Shown here: one piece after another, positions 52,084 to 61,519 of the stretch
Layout of the letters: each line of letters starts with the position of its first letter
Position numbering within the stretch: the first letter of the stretch is position 1
Assembly: GCF_000174435.1 (NCBI RefSeq)
Contig: NZ_ACJN02000001.1
Coordinates: 124,001 to 188,000, forward strand
Length of the DNA: 64,000 bases
Direction: 5' to 3'
Source of the DNA: Desulfonatronospira thiodismutans ASO3-1
GTDB taxonomy: Bacteria; Desulfobacterota; Desulfovibrionia; Desulfovibrionales; Desulfonatronovibrionaceae
Made by a program: the position numbers and the translations under genes
Notes under the pieces: generated by a model
Databases searched by the model: none
What the model was told of the DNA's origin: nothing
What the model saw: the letters and a program-made list of their open reading frames with translations, nothing else

Positions 52084-55000
52084 CTATATGCCCAGCTTCT
52101 GTGATACTTGCGCCATGGCCTGCTCCTGTTCCTCATAAGTGGCGAAGCCCGCCTGGTGCAGGGCGTCGTCAATGGTAACCTGCCAGTCCCAGTTGGCATA
52201 AATCACCGGCTTGTGGAAGATATTGCGGAATTTGTAGAGTTCCTGGCGGTAAAAATCCTCCTTTCTGGAGCCCAGGTGAGAGTAAAGCTGCTCGTGCAGC
52301 CTGGCAGCTTCTCCCTCGTACCATTCCATGAGATCCTTGCTGGAGGAGTATTTTTTGAGGATATGCTCGTAGTTGTTCTCTTTAAGCAGTTCGTAGAGCC
52401 TTTCCAGGTGCTGTTTCTGCAGCCAGGCCCCCATGTCCTTGAGCTTGATGTTTTCCTTTTCCGTCTTGGCGAATTCTTCCTTGGTCTGGGCATAAGTATC
52501 CGGAACCACCGAAGCAGAGATAATTCCCGAGATGCAGACCAGGCCGCGGATGATCTTGCTGTTGGAAACGCCCTGTCCGCAGAAGCCGACTTTCTTGCCG
52601 AACTTCTGCCCGGTGAAGATGGTCACCAGGATGGACCAGACCACTGCCGGGTCCTCTTCGTCGTAGATGTGCCCCAGCCTGGAATTGTCCCGGTCCGTAC
52701 CCAGAACCAGCTGGGTCATGTCGTTGGAACCGATGGAAAAACCGTCGAATTCCTTGATGAACTCCTTGGCGATGATGGCGTTGCTTGGAATCTCGGACAT
52801 CTGGATGATCTTGAGCCCGTCTTCACCTGAACGCAGCTTGTGTACATCCGAAAGGTAGCGCTTCATGCTCCTGGCCTCTTCAAAGGTGCGCACAAAGGGC
52901 AGCATGAGCTGAAGATTGCTGCCTCCAAAGGCACCCCGGGCCAGCTTGAAGGCTTCCAGCTCCCAGTCATGGATATCCCTGGATACTCCGCGGTAGCCAA
53001 GCATGGGGTTGTCTTCGTAATGCTCGAAAAGCATGCCCCCCATGAGGTTGCGGTACTCGTTGGTCTTGTAGTCAGTGGTGCGGTAGATGATTTCCCTGCC
53101 GTAAAAGGCCATGGCAAAAAGGGCCAGTCCCTGGGACAGGGTCTGGACATAAAGCTCCTTGCCGGTTCTAAAGCCGCGGCTGGTGATGTGGTCATGGATG
53201 TTTTGGGGCAGGTCGCGCACTGTATCCATTTCGTTTTTGAGCCCCACCTTCTGGGCCACGTCTGTTCTAAGGTCCTGTATGTTCTTGAGGTGCTCCTGAA
53301 CCACGGGATCATGCTTCACCCGCTTTTCAATGCGGCTGATATCCTCTTCAAGCTCCTCTTTTTTCTGTACTGTTTCCGGGTCATCTCCCACAAGAAGCAT
53401 AAGCTGGTCCGCATAACCCATGATTATGGCAATATGTTCCTTCAGGTCCAGGGATGTCTTGAGTACTTCCAGTCTTTTGGTGGCCAGATCAATATGTTCG
53501 TCCAGCTTTTTGTCCAGCTCCCTGAGCTGCCTGTGCATGGCCAGGACTTCGTCAGTGCCCTTGGCCCCCTTCTGATCGGTCATCTGGCTCATGCGCTCTT
53601 CAAGCCCGGATATTATCCCTACATACCTTCTAAGGTTGAGATCCAGGCTCACCAGCCCTGCGGTGAGCTGGTCCCGGACCACCTTGGTAAGCTCGTTTTC
53701 CATCTCCTTGAACTTCTTGTTCACCACCGAGTCCAGATAGCCCTTGTCATAGGCGTCGAGAGCCTGGGGATGGACCCCGATGTTGGCCAGCATGAATTCC
53801 GCCCGCAGAAGCCCCACTTCAAAATCAGGCATGCGGCGCAGCCTGGACAAAAACAGGGCCTGACCCACATCGGCAAGAATAAGGCCTACCTTGGTCTTGG
53901 TGGCCGGCAACTTGCCCACGTCTATCTCGCCGCCCACCTCTTCCAGGGGTACCAGGCCGCGGTAGACAAGCCCCCTTGAGCCGTCTACGGTCACCTCCTG
54001 GCCGTCCAGGGCCCGCAGGGCCTCCAGCCTCTTGATGCCGATAATAGCCGGAATACCCAGCTCCCTGGATGTGATGGCTGCGTGACTTGTGTCTCCTCCG
54101 GCATCAGCCAGAATCCCAGATGCAACACGCATGCCGGGGACCATATCCGGATCGGTACGTTCCGCAGCCAGGATATCGCCCTTGTTTATCTTGTTCAGTT
54201 CCAGAGCGGAGCGCAGAAACTTGACAGTGCCCTGTCCAGCCCCCCTGGAAGCGCCGTTGCCTTCGAGGATTATCTCTGCATTGGCGATGGCATTTTTATT
54301 CGCCTCCATGCGCCGCATGAAGATGGTATTGGGATGCTTTTCCAGTTCTTCGTTCCACCTGGTCTCTGGCCTGGCCTGCACGAACCACAGGCGGTCCCAG
54401 GCGTCGATGCAGAACTCGGTGTCCATGATCATGCCTTCGTAGGCCTTGCTGATGGCCCGCACTCCCTTGGCCACGATTTCGGCCTGGGCCAGGGACAGGG
54501 ACCAGCGGGTGACCAGGTCTTCTGGGACCTTCTGCACCACGGTCCCTACTCCGGTCTCATCATAAACTATCTTTTTGTCCTTGAAGCCCATATGCCGGAT
54601 AACGACCTCTTCTCCGTCGTCGCGCTGGAACACGTAAAATTTGTCCGGGGTGACCATGCCGCTTACCACCGCTTCCCCCAGCCCGTAACTGGCATCAATG
54701 GATACCAGGTCCTTGCGGTCTGTTCCCTGACAGCCGGTGGCGGTGTCTGCGCTGAAGGCTGTACCGGATATGACGGGATTGATCATGCGCATGATGCAAA
54801 CGGACAGGGAAGTGTTTTCTATGGACCACTCTTCCTTGGCCTTGGAGGCTATGGAATCATCGCCGGTGGATTCAGCCTTGGCCACTGCATCCAGGATGGC
54901 TTCCCTGCGGTAGGTCATGCTGCGCAGATTGTAGGCCGAGGCGCAGTCCCAGTGATATGCTTCCACGGCACTGCTTTCACTGACAATATTTAAATAGGTG

Positions 55001-55695
55001 TCCTGCAGACCGGCAAAGGCCTTTTTGCGGCTGTCTTCCCCTGCAGCAGAAGACCTTACAGCCACCGGCACGTTATCCTGTCCCACTTCCTTGCAGATCC
55101 CTGTGTATGCCTGCCGGACAGCCTCTTCAACCTCTTTGGGCAGATCCACGCTCAAGATGGCTGTCTGTACCAGGACAGACCTCTTGCGCAGCTGGTCAAT
55201 ACCTTCGGGAGAGACGGCAAAACCCTCCACGACATTATTTATAAAGGTACGCAGCCTGATAAAAGTGCTGTCTTTCTTCTGCGGGGTTCTTTTCACCTGG
55301 ACGGCAAGCTTTCGAACCAGCTTTTTCAAAAAGTCCGGATCATCGTTGATGGCCTGGTCCTTCCAGTCGATGACATCGTACTCCTTGTCCACCGAGGCCC
55401 TGATTGCCGCTGCGTTAACCTTGGTTTCATCAAGAAGTTTGTGAAAGGCTGTGGCCGATATGGCCCTGAACTGAGGAGCCCGTATGTTTTCGATGGTGTT
55501 GATGATGGCGGTATTAAAGTTCTTTCCGCCCACAAGAAGTTCGGCCTCAACACCCATCTCCATGATTTCGCTGGCCTTCAGGACCAGTTTGGATTTGAGG
55601 GAATCAAACCTGCTCTTCTGCTTGGAAGCTTTGGCTTCCTGTTTGCTTTCCTGGGCCTCTTCGCCGGGCTTTTGCTCTTTACCGGTTTTTGCCAT
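52084..55695 (-). CDS. ppsA: Phosphoenolpyruvate synthase, long form with coiled-coil insert
   Basis: A 1203-residue enzyme that makes phosphoenolpyruvate from pyruvate, ATP and water for gluconeogenesis. The nucleotide domain shows VPVAVRSSAAGEDSRKKAFAG and DTEFCIDAWDRLWFVQARPE. The phosphohistidine loop is GGDTSHAAITSRELGIPAI. The PEP-binding barrel has DGFSIGSNDMTQLVLGTDRD and the catalytic Cys in VGFCGQGVSN. It is about 400 residues longer than E. coli PpsA: a Lys/Glu/Gln-rich N-terminal 40 residues, a helical insert at about 650-835, and a long C-terminal tail. AAAGGAG precedes ATG 55695; the frame continues to 55764. Pyc and BirA genes lie upstream. Confidence 0.93.
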   Translation of the reverse strand: MAKTGKEQKPGEEAQESKQEAKASKQKSRFDSLKSKLVLKASEIMEMGVEAELLVGGKNFNTAIINTIENIRAPQFRAISATAFHKLLDETKVNAAAIRASVDKEYDVIDWKDQAINDDPDFLKKLVRKLAVQVKRTPQKKDSTFIRLRTFINNVVEGFAVSPEGIDQLRKRSVLVQTAILSVDLPKEVEEAVRQAYTGICKEVGQDNVPVAVRSSAAGEDSRKKAFAGLQDTYLNIVSESSAVEAYHWDCASAYNLRSMTYRREAILDAVAKAESTGDDSIASKAKEEWSIENTSLSVCIMRMINPVISGTAFSADTATGCQGTDRKDLVSIDASYGLGEAVVSGMVTPDKFYVFQRDDGEEVVIRHMGFKDKKIVYDETGVGTVVQKVPEDLVTRWSLSLAQAEIVAKGVRAISKAYEGMIMDTEFCIDAWDRLWFVQARPETRWNEELEKHPNTIFMRRMEANKNAIANAEIILEGNGASRGAGQGTVKFLRSALELNKINKGDILAAERTDPDMVPGMRVASGILADAGGDTSHAAITSRELGIPAIIGIKRLEALRALDGQEVTVDGSRGLVYRGLVPLEEVGGEIDVGKLPATKTKVGLILADVGQALFLSRLRRMPDFEVGLLRAEFMLANIGVHPQALDAYDKGYLDSVVNKKFKEMENELTKVVRDQLTAGLVSLDLNLRRYVGIISGLEERMSQMTDQKGAKGTDEVLAMHRQLRELDKKLDEHIDLATKRLEVLKTSLDLKEHIAIIMGYADQLMLLVGDDPETVQKKEELEEDISRIEKRVKHDPVVQEHLKNIQDLRTDVAQKVGLKNEMDTVRDLPQNIHDHITSRGFRTGKELYVQTLSQGLALFAMAFYGREIIYRTTDYKTNEYRNLMGGMLFEHYEDNPMLGYRGVSRDIHDWELEAFKLARGAFGGSNLQLMLPFVRTFEEARSMKRYLSDVHKLRSGEDGLKIIQMSEIPSNAIIAKEFIKEFDGFSIGSNDMTQLVLGTDRDNSRLGHIYDEEDPAVVWSILVTIFTGQKFGKKVGFCGQGVSNSKIIRGLVCISGIISASVVPDTYAQTKEEFAKTEKENIKLKDMGAWLQKQHLERLYELLKENNYEHILKKYSSSKDLMEWYEGEAARLHEQLYSHLGSRKEDFYRQELYKFRNIFHKPVIYANWDWQVTIDDALHQAGFATYEEQEQAMAQVSQKLGI

Positions 55696-56109
55696 TCCTT
55701 GATCTCCTTTGAAATAATGCTTTCTTGCGGGATCAACCAGCTGGAAAAACGGACAATTGATCAAACATCCGCTTTACCGGCCCATGGTCTTTTCGCCGCA
55801 ATTTTATAAAAAAAGAACCTGCCAGGTCCGACTTGGACAAAAATACAGAAAAACAGGAACTTGAAGGCTGAATTATATTACAAAAAACAGCAGCTCTTGA
55901 CCATGAGTAACTATGCACCATGGTCAGCGGACTTTGCAGCTTGACGCTTGGATTGTTCAGCTTCTGCAGATAGTGAACAGTTAAGGCCATGAAACTGATT
56001 TGACCTGCACTTGAGCATTGAACTCATACTGCTTGCTATCTTGTTCCAAGCCTCCAAGTCAACCAGCAAGTTTACACCCGGAAAGACGGGCTTTCCAGGT
56101 GGATGCCAG
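55696..56109. other. Intergenic region between pyc and ppsA
   Basis: No gene is supported in these 414 bases. It probably contains the ppsA promoter; no clear promoter or terminator was recognised. Confidence 0.5.
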
Positions 56110-59100
56110 CTACAGCCTCTGGCCGCATTCAGGGCAGAACTTGCAATCATCCAGCATAATATGATCACCGCACCCGGGGCAGGTGGAGGGTACAGGCCCC
56201 AGTTCCACCAGCAGCTCGCCTTCCTTTACCGGAACCATCTTCTTGTCCCCCTGAAAATCAGCGAACTTGAGCACTCTCTTGACCACCCCGTCCACAGGCG
56301 AGAGAACAGCCTTTTCCTGCTTCATGATGGAGATATTGAACAGTTCTTCACCTTTTTTGACCTTGTCTCCGGGCTTGACGTGCATCACCCACAAATCGCC
56401 GGTACTGGGAGACCCCACCTGGTTTGGATCCCTTGAATCAGCCATTTCCAGAGCATCCAGGGCTGCTCCCATGCCTTCCTTGACCTTTACCTGGTGGGAG
56501 AAAAACTCCGAATCCAGTGAATAACGCACCACGCTCATACCGTTGATGTCCGGCGCGGAAATGTCCAGAACAGCCAGAAAATGCGGCATGCCGTTGGTAT
56601 CTTCGAAGAAGATCTCATTCCCCGGAAGCAGGCCTTCAAACCAGACATCCAGGGGCAGCTGGTTGGGGTCGCCGTATTCGCATTTGAGCTGGATGTTCTT
56701 CAGGGCATCTCCAGGGTGGTTCAGGTAAAGTACAAGCTCTTCCCGGGTTGGTATACGCCCGATATTGGTGTACAGGTTGTTTTCCTCCTTAGAAACGTCA
56801 ATGTCTTCCAGGTTTGCCAGAGGGGAGTCCTCGGTCCTGGAGGCGATGGCATCGCGGTAGTTTTCCCCGAAAGCGCTCTCATACACCCAGTCCGGTGGAA
56901 ATCCCTGGGGCAGTCGCCCGAATTTGCCCAGGAGCAGGTTTCTAAAGGCATCGTTGGAATGTTTGTATATCTCCAGCCTGTCTTCTTTTGTCTGTTCATC
57001 GAGCTCCTTCTCCGGGGTGCTGACCACCTTGTCCAGGACCTCAAGCAGATGCCTGACCCCTTTGTCCCCTTTCTCCTTGTATACATTGGAAATACTCAAA
57101 AAAGCCGTATTCCAGGTAATCTGCGATCCCGGGGTAACGTCGTGATAGCGCACTATCTTGCGGATCCCGGCCAGGAAACGAAGCATATAGGGCAGAAGGT
57201 GAATATAGCCCTGCTTCATGGCCCCTTCCTGGGACGAGGACGTGGCTCCTCCGGGCATGCCGTGCTCGACAACATCGTAGTCTATTCCCTGGAAATAAGG
57301 GGCTGTATATTTGTCGTAATAGGGCATGATCTGCTTTAAGACAAAGCCGCACTGACGGATCATATCCTTGTTCAGGTTGGTTTTCATGCCCAGCTCTTCG
57401 ATATAGGCTGCAGTGGACAGAACTTCGCCCTGGCCGTACCAGCGAACCGATGCCCCTATACCTGTATCCACTATATGCGCCCCAGCCCTGGCTGCTTCGG
57501 CCACAGCAGGCACAAACAGTCCGTCCGTGTAATGGCGGTGGTAGTGTACAATAAGCTCGGGATATTTGGTGCGTATCTTGCTTACCAGTTCCCTGATGAA
57601 CCAGGGGGGACAGACACCGGCCATGTCTTTTAGTCCCAGGATGAATTTCTTGAGGACCTTGTCATGGGCCATGGCCGTAGCCCTGCTCATGAGGTTTACT
57701 ATCTCGTCCACCACTCCCATGTAGTGCTTGATGTCGAATCCCTGGGCATAGGAAAGGGAGATGGCCGGTTCAAATATATTTTTCTTATGACTCATGGCCA
57801 CCTGGGCAAAGGGCAGCATATTGTCGATGTGGTTCAGAAAATCAAAGCAGCGGATAACGTCGTAGTCTTCGCAGATCATCTCTCCTGTGAGGCGCATGAT
57901 ATTCTTGGGCTGGGGCTTGTATCCCAGGACGTTGGTGGAACGGATAAGTATCTGCTTCAGGGTGTTGGGGGCGAAATGGTTCCACTCCCTGGCCTCGCTG
58001 AAAGGATAGGTCATGTTGGCCATCATGGCCACGTGAAAGTGCGCTCCTCCCCCGTTTTCCAGGGAAAAGAACCCGCACCTGTCCAGGTAGGGACCGATGA
58101 GCCTGTCCTCGGCCAGGCGGAACCTGTTGCCTGAATTGGACTGGGTTATATCCCTGGTGGTGGTATCAGTGAAATGAATATGATCGCTGTCCCGGATATA
58201 GTCCAGAACCGCATCCCTGTCTCCCCTGGGGTATGGATACTGGTAGTCGTCGTGTTTTAGAGACGGCAGCACCGGTTGTATACGCCCCAGTCTCTTGTCA
58301 TGTACTCCCCGGTACTCCCCCAGTTCCACGTGGGGATTGTATCCCCTGGCGGATATCTCCGCCACCAGCTTGGACAGGCGCAGGGCCTCCGGCTCCCGGT
58401 CCCGGTAAACCATAAGTTCCGGGGTCTGGCCCACAAAGTTGGTATCATACTCGCCGCTTCGAAACTGGGCATTGGCCATAACCCGGCGATGAAAAGGAAT
58501 GGTGGTTTTAAGTCCCCCTACTATGTATTCATTGAGAGCTCTTTCCATGGTGCCCACGATTTTGTTCCAGGTCCTGCCGTAGACAATGAGCAGTGCTGCT
58601 GCTGAATCATACTGAGAAGGGAAGTGATACCCGGCACTTATGCATGAATCCACGCGCACGCCCTGTCCGCCGGGGGACTGGTATCTGGTAATGAGCCCGG
58701 CATTGGGAGCAAAATCCTGCTGGGGATCCTCGCAGTTGATGCGCACCTGCATGGAGTGGTTGTTGGGCAGGGTGTCCTTGTCGTTGAAGCGAAGCTCCGA
58801 GCCGAAGGCCATGGCTATCTGCTCTTCCACCAGATCCACGCCGTAACGGCATTCGGTGATGCCGTGCTCCACCTGCAGCCGGGTATTGACCTCGATGAGA
58901 TAGGGATTACCCTCGCGGTCCACCAGAAATTCCACTGTACACAGGGAATGATATCCAACTTCGCTAACCAGCCTGCGGGAATACTCCTTGAGCTTTGCCC
59001 TCAGATCCTCATTCATCACCGGCCAGGGCGAAGGGGTGATCTCCACCAGCTTCTGATGGTTGCGCTGCAGGGTGCAATCACGTTCGTCAAAGGCAAACAC

Positions 59101-59793
59101 ATTGCCGTGCCTGTCTGCAGCCACCTGGATCTCGATATGGCGCACAGAGGTCAAAAGCTTTTCCACGTACAGCCGGGGATTGCCGAATGAAGCCTGGGCC
59201 AGGGCCGAGGCCTTGGCATAGGCCCTTTCCAGCTCTTCTTCCCTGAAGACCTCGTAAATTCCGCGGCCCCCGCCGCCGCCTTCGGCCTTGAGCATCACCG
59301 GAAAACCGATCTCATAAGCCATATCCAGGGCCTGTTCCACGGTGACGGCACCTTCTGAGCCGGGCACCACGGGCACGTCCACCCTTTTGGCCAGATCCCG
59401 CACCGCCACCTTGTTGCCCAGGATTTCCATGGGTCTGTCTTCGGGTCCGATGAATACCAGCCCGGACTTGCGGCACTGAGAAGGAAAGGAGAAATCCTCG
59501 GAAATAAATCCCCAGCCTGGATGTATGGCTATTACCCCCATGGCCTTGGCCTTGGAGATAATCTTTTTCATATCCAGGTAGGCCCTGGAATCTTCTCCCA
59601 GCAGAAGCAGTTCCTGCGCTCCCGAGGTAAACGGTGCAGTCTTGTCCACGTCAGTTGCGGTCATCACAGGAACGGCGTTGAAAACCTCCCGTATGGACCT
59701 GGCAATGCGCCTGGCCGGAATACCCCGGTTGGCCACCAGGATTTTCTGGCCTTCCAGCTCCTTGACTACTTGCTCAAAACTCTTAATTTCCAT
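56110..59793 (-). CDS. pyc: Pyruvate carboxylase with C-terminal zinc ribbon
   Basis: A 1227-residue single-chain pyruvate carboxylase, which makes oxaloacetate from pyruvate and bicarbonate using biotin and ATP. The biotin carboxylase part carries the glycine loop LKAEGGGGGRGIY and ERDCTLQRNHQKLVEITPSP. The carboxyltransferase barrel is central (DTTTRDITQSN near residue 550, HYHRHYTDG). The biotinyl domain has IMKQE with Lys1158. After it comes an added tail with Cys1205, 1208, 1220 and 1223 (CPGC ... CPEC), a zinc-ribbon signature absent from classical Pyc. AAAGGA precedes the ATG. birA lies just upstream. Confidence 0.94.
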   Translation of the reverse strand: MEIKSFEQVVKELEGQKILVANRGIPARRIARSIREVFNAVPVMTATDVDKTAPFTSGAQELLLLGEDSRAYLDMKKIISKAKAMGVIAIHPGWGFISEDFSFPSQCRKSGLVFIGPEDRPMEILGNKVAVRDLAKRVDVPVVPGSEGAVTVEQALDMAYEIGFPVMLKAEGGGGGRGIYEVFREEELERAYAKASALAQASFGNPRLYVEKLLTSVRHIEIQVAADRHGNVFAFDERDCTLQRNHQKLVEITPSPWPVMNEDLRAKLKEYSRRLVSEVGYHSLCTVEFLVDREGNPYLIEVNTRLQVEHGITECRYGVDLVEEQIAMAFGSELRFNDKDTLPNNHSMQVRINCEDPQQDFAPNAGLITRYQSPGGQGVRVDSCISAGYHFPSQYDSAAALLIVYGRTWNKIVGTMERALNEYIVGGLKTTIPFHRRVMANAQFRSGEYDTNFVGQTPELMVYRDREPEALRLSKLVAEISARGYNPHVELGEYRGVHDKRLGRIQPVLPSLKHDDYQYPYPRGDRDAVLDYIRDSDHIHFTDTTTRDITQSNSGNRFRLAEDRLIGPYLDRCGFFSLENGGGAHFHVAMMANMTYPFSEAREWNHFAPNTLKQILIRSTNVLGYKPQPKNIMRLTGEMICEDYDVIRCFDFLNHIDNMLPFAQVAMSHKKNIFEPAISLSYAQGFDIKHYMGVVDEIVNLMSRATAMAHDKVLKKFILGLKDMAGVCPPWFIRELVSKIRTKYPELIVHYHRHYTDGLFVPAVAEAARAGAHIVDTGIGASVRWYGQGEVLSTAAYIEELGMKTNLNKDMIRQCGFVLKQIMPYYDKYTAPYFQGIDYDVVEHGMPGGATSSSQEGAMKQGYIHLLPYMLRFLAGIRKIVRYHDVTPGSQITWNTAFLSISNVYKEKGDKGVRHLLEVLDKVVSTPEKELDEQTKEDRLEIYKHSNDAFRNLLLGKFGRLPQGFPPDWVYESAFGENYRDAIASRTEDSPLANLEDIDVSKEENNLYTNIGRIPTREELVLYLNHPGDALKNIQLKCEYGDPNQLPLDVWFEGLLPGNEIFFEDTNGMPHFLAVLDISAPDINGMSVVRYSLDSEFFSHQVKVKEGMGAALDALEMADSRDPNQVGSPSTGDLWVMHVKPGDKVKKGEELFNISIMKQEKAVLSPVDGVVKRVLKFADFQGDKKMVPVKEGELLVELGPVPSTCPGCGDHIMLDDCKFCPECGQRL

Positions 59794-59844
59794 AACTCTG
59801 TTTTCCTTTATTTGCTTGGATATATATCCGTTAACAGATGACAG

Positions 59845-60660
59845 TCACGAAAGGAGAGTGCCTGTCTGGATATGCTTATGATGCCCTGCACAGTCCAGGA
59901 TGATGCCTCCGCTTTCATCTATCCCCTTCAGGCGGCCTTCCAGGACGATCTGGTCCTGTTCCACCCTGACCATTTGATTCACAAGCCACAAATATGGCTT
60001 AACTTCACTAATAAAGTCAATTAATGAATAATTGCACAATATATTATCATACCAGAATTGTCCCAGATACACAAGCTCGGCCCAGGCCGTGCGGGGATCT
60101 GCTTCCGGCCAGGCCCCGGACAGGTGCACAGGATCCATAAGCCTGCCTGTCCTCAGCTCTCTGGAGTCCGGCAGTGACTTCAGATTCAGGCCTATCCCGG
60201 CCAGTATGCCGCCGCGTTTTTCCTCAATGAGTATCCCCCCGGCCTTGCCTGAATTTACCACCAGGTCGTTGGGCCACTTGAGAAAGACCTCAATGCCCCG
60301 GGCCATGAGCGCCCGCTGAAACGAATAGCCGGTAATAATACTGAGCATCCTGTTCATTTCCGTAGAATCAGGGACGGGCAGCTTAAGGGCGGCATAAATG
60401 TTGCCCCTTGGGGAAGACCAGCGTCTGCGCATCCGCCCCCTGCCGCCGGTCTGCTCCAGGCAAAGGACACTGTCCCCGGCAAGCATTCCGCCTTGGTCCA
60501 TGAGCTCCCAGGCCGTGTCTAAGCTGGAGGCACATGTCTCAAGATCAAAGACCCTGAATTCCCTCCAGCTGCGCTGAAAACAGGCACTGAAGTCCGGCAT
60601 TCCGGCAAAGGAACCAGCGACTTTGGAAGGCAAAATATCTTTTAGTTTAAAAACCTGCAT
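59845..60660 (-). CDS. birA: Biotin--[acetyl-CoA/pyruvate carboxylase] ligase
   Basis: A 271-residue biotin protein ligase, which attaches biotin to the conserved Lys of carboxylases. The core motifs are TGGRGRMRRRW (biotinyl-AMP loop), LKWPNDLVV and GGILIEEKRGGILAGIGLNLK. There is no N-terminal helix-turn-helix, so it is a group I, non-repressor BirA. It lies 51 bases upstream of pyc on the same strand, so the ligase and its main target are probably coexpressed. A weak ribosome-binding site precedes the ATG. Confidence 0.92.
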   Translation of the reverse strand: MQVFKLKDILPSKVAGSFAGMPDFSACFQRSWREFRVFDLETCASSLDTAWELMDQGGMLAGDSVLCLEQTGGRGRMRRRWSSPRGNIYAALKLPVPDSTEMNRMLSIITGYSFQRALMARGIEVFLKWPNDLVVNSGKAGGILIEEKRGGILAGIGLNLKSLPDSRELRTGRLMDPVHLSGAWPEADPRTAWAELVYLGQFWYDNILCNYSLIDFISEVKPYLWLVNQMVRVEQDQIVLEGRLKGIDESGGIILDCAGHHKHIQTGTLLS

Positions 60661-60721
60661 AAACCTGGAATGAGAATTGTGGATTATGGATTAAGGCTTA
60701 TTTGATTCCCTGCCCTCAAAC

Positions 60722-60803
60722 CTCTGCCCTCTGACTTCTGACGCCTGATCTCTGACTTCTGACCTCTGGCTACTGACCTCTGACTTCTGACCTCTGACTT
60801 CTG
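60722..60803. repeat. Degenerate tandem repeat of CTGACTTCTGAC units
   Basis: About eight copies of a 9-11-base unit (CTGACTTCTGAC, CTGACCTCTGAC, CTGATCTCTGAC) in pure pyrimidine-rich tandem, upstream of a response-regulator gene. No coding potential. Confidence 0.85.
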
Positions 60804-60888
60804 CAAGATTGACTAGTCTGAATCTTTCCATTAAACAGGCAAAATATAATCGGCCAATGGTTGAAATGAGAACTTTTTGGGGGAATAC

Positions 60889-61290
60889 ATGCGTACATTA
60901 GTAGTTGAAGACGATATCACCAGCAGGATGATCCTGGTCAAAATTCTGTCCCATTACAGCCAGTGCGATACTGCTGAAAACGGCCACGAGGCCCTGGACC
61001 TGTTCGCAGGGGCTATTAAACAGGGACAGCCTTACGACATGGTTTTTATGGATATAATGATGCCTGTTATGGATGGACAAAGTGCCCTGAAAAAAATCCG
61101 TGAGATTGAATCCGAACAGCAGGTTCCCATCGGCCAGGAAGTAAAGGCGGTCATGACCACTGCCCTTTCAGACACCAAAAATGTAACCACTGCATTTTTC
61201 CAGGGCCAGGCTGATGCCTACCTTTCAAAACCCATTTCCAGAGAAAAAGTTGAAAAAGCCCTTCAGGAAATAGGCGTACTTGAAAAATAA
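60889..61290 (+). CDS. Single-domain CheY-like response regulator
   Basis: A 133-residue receiver domain with no output domain. The acidic pocket is VVEDD (E7-D9), the phosphoryl site is D55 (MVFMDIMMPVMDG) and the conserved Lys is in AYLSKPIS. In Desulfovibrionales such proteins are numerous and act in chemotaxis or phosphorelays; no partner kinase is adjacent. GGGGGAA precedes ATG 60889; the frame opens 12 bases earlier. A MITE-like element starts ten bases after the stop codon. Confidence 0.9.
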   Translation: MRTLVVEDDITSRMILVKILSHYSQCDTAENGHEALDLFAGAIKQGQPYDMVFMDIMMPVMDGQSALKKIREIESEQQVPIGQEVKAVMTTALSDTKNVTTAFFQGQADAYLSKPISREKVEKALQEIGVLEK

Positions 61291-61299
61291 ATCCCGGAA

Positions 61300-61490
61300 G
61301 TTAACCATTCAGGGGATGCCGGAATCACGCCTCTGGCGTGACCGGGGAACAGTCCCCGCGACACCTTTTACGCACAATTACAAAAATTACAGACGCGAAG
61401 TTTTGTGTACCAGCACAGCCGGTACTTAGCGAGGGACAGTCCCCAGGCCTTGTGCCAGTAATCACCACCGAGGACCCCCTGAATGGTTAC
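61300..61490. mobile_element. MITE-like element, copy C, with 8-9 bp target duplication and nested palindrome
   Basis: About 190 bp with ends G(T)TAACCATTCAGGGG...ACCCCCTGAATGGTTAC, flanked by the direct repeat TCCCGGAAG (61292-61300 and 61491-61499; eight or nine bases depending on where the element starts). It shares ATCACCACCGAGGACCCC with copy B. It contains ACAGTCCCC twice and the TCACGCC-TCT-GGCGTGA palindrome at 61325-61341, which copies A and B lack. It is longer than the other copies. Confidence 0.88.
61325..61341. repeat. TCACGCC-TCT-GGCGTGA palindrome inside MITE-like copy C
   Basis: The same 7-base arms as the four palindromes in the broken transposase at 8190-8371, with a three-base TCT loop. 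Confidence 0.8.
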
Positions 61491-61519
61491 TCCCGGAAGG
61501 TTCAGGCCAGGGCGGGACT

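Noticed and set aside
52840-53979. Plus-strand open frame (379 codons) inside ppsA
   Set aside because: Antisense shadow of a strongly supported PpsA coding region; no ribosome-binding site or family match.
60722-60803. Possible CRISPR array
   Set aside because: Units are 9-11 bases, contiguous and degenerate, without spacers or cas genes.
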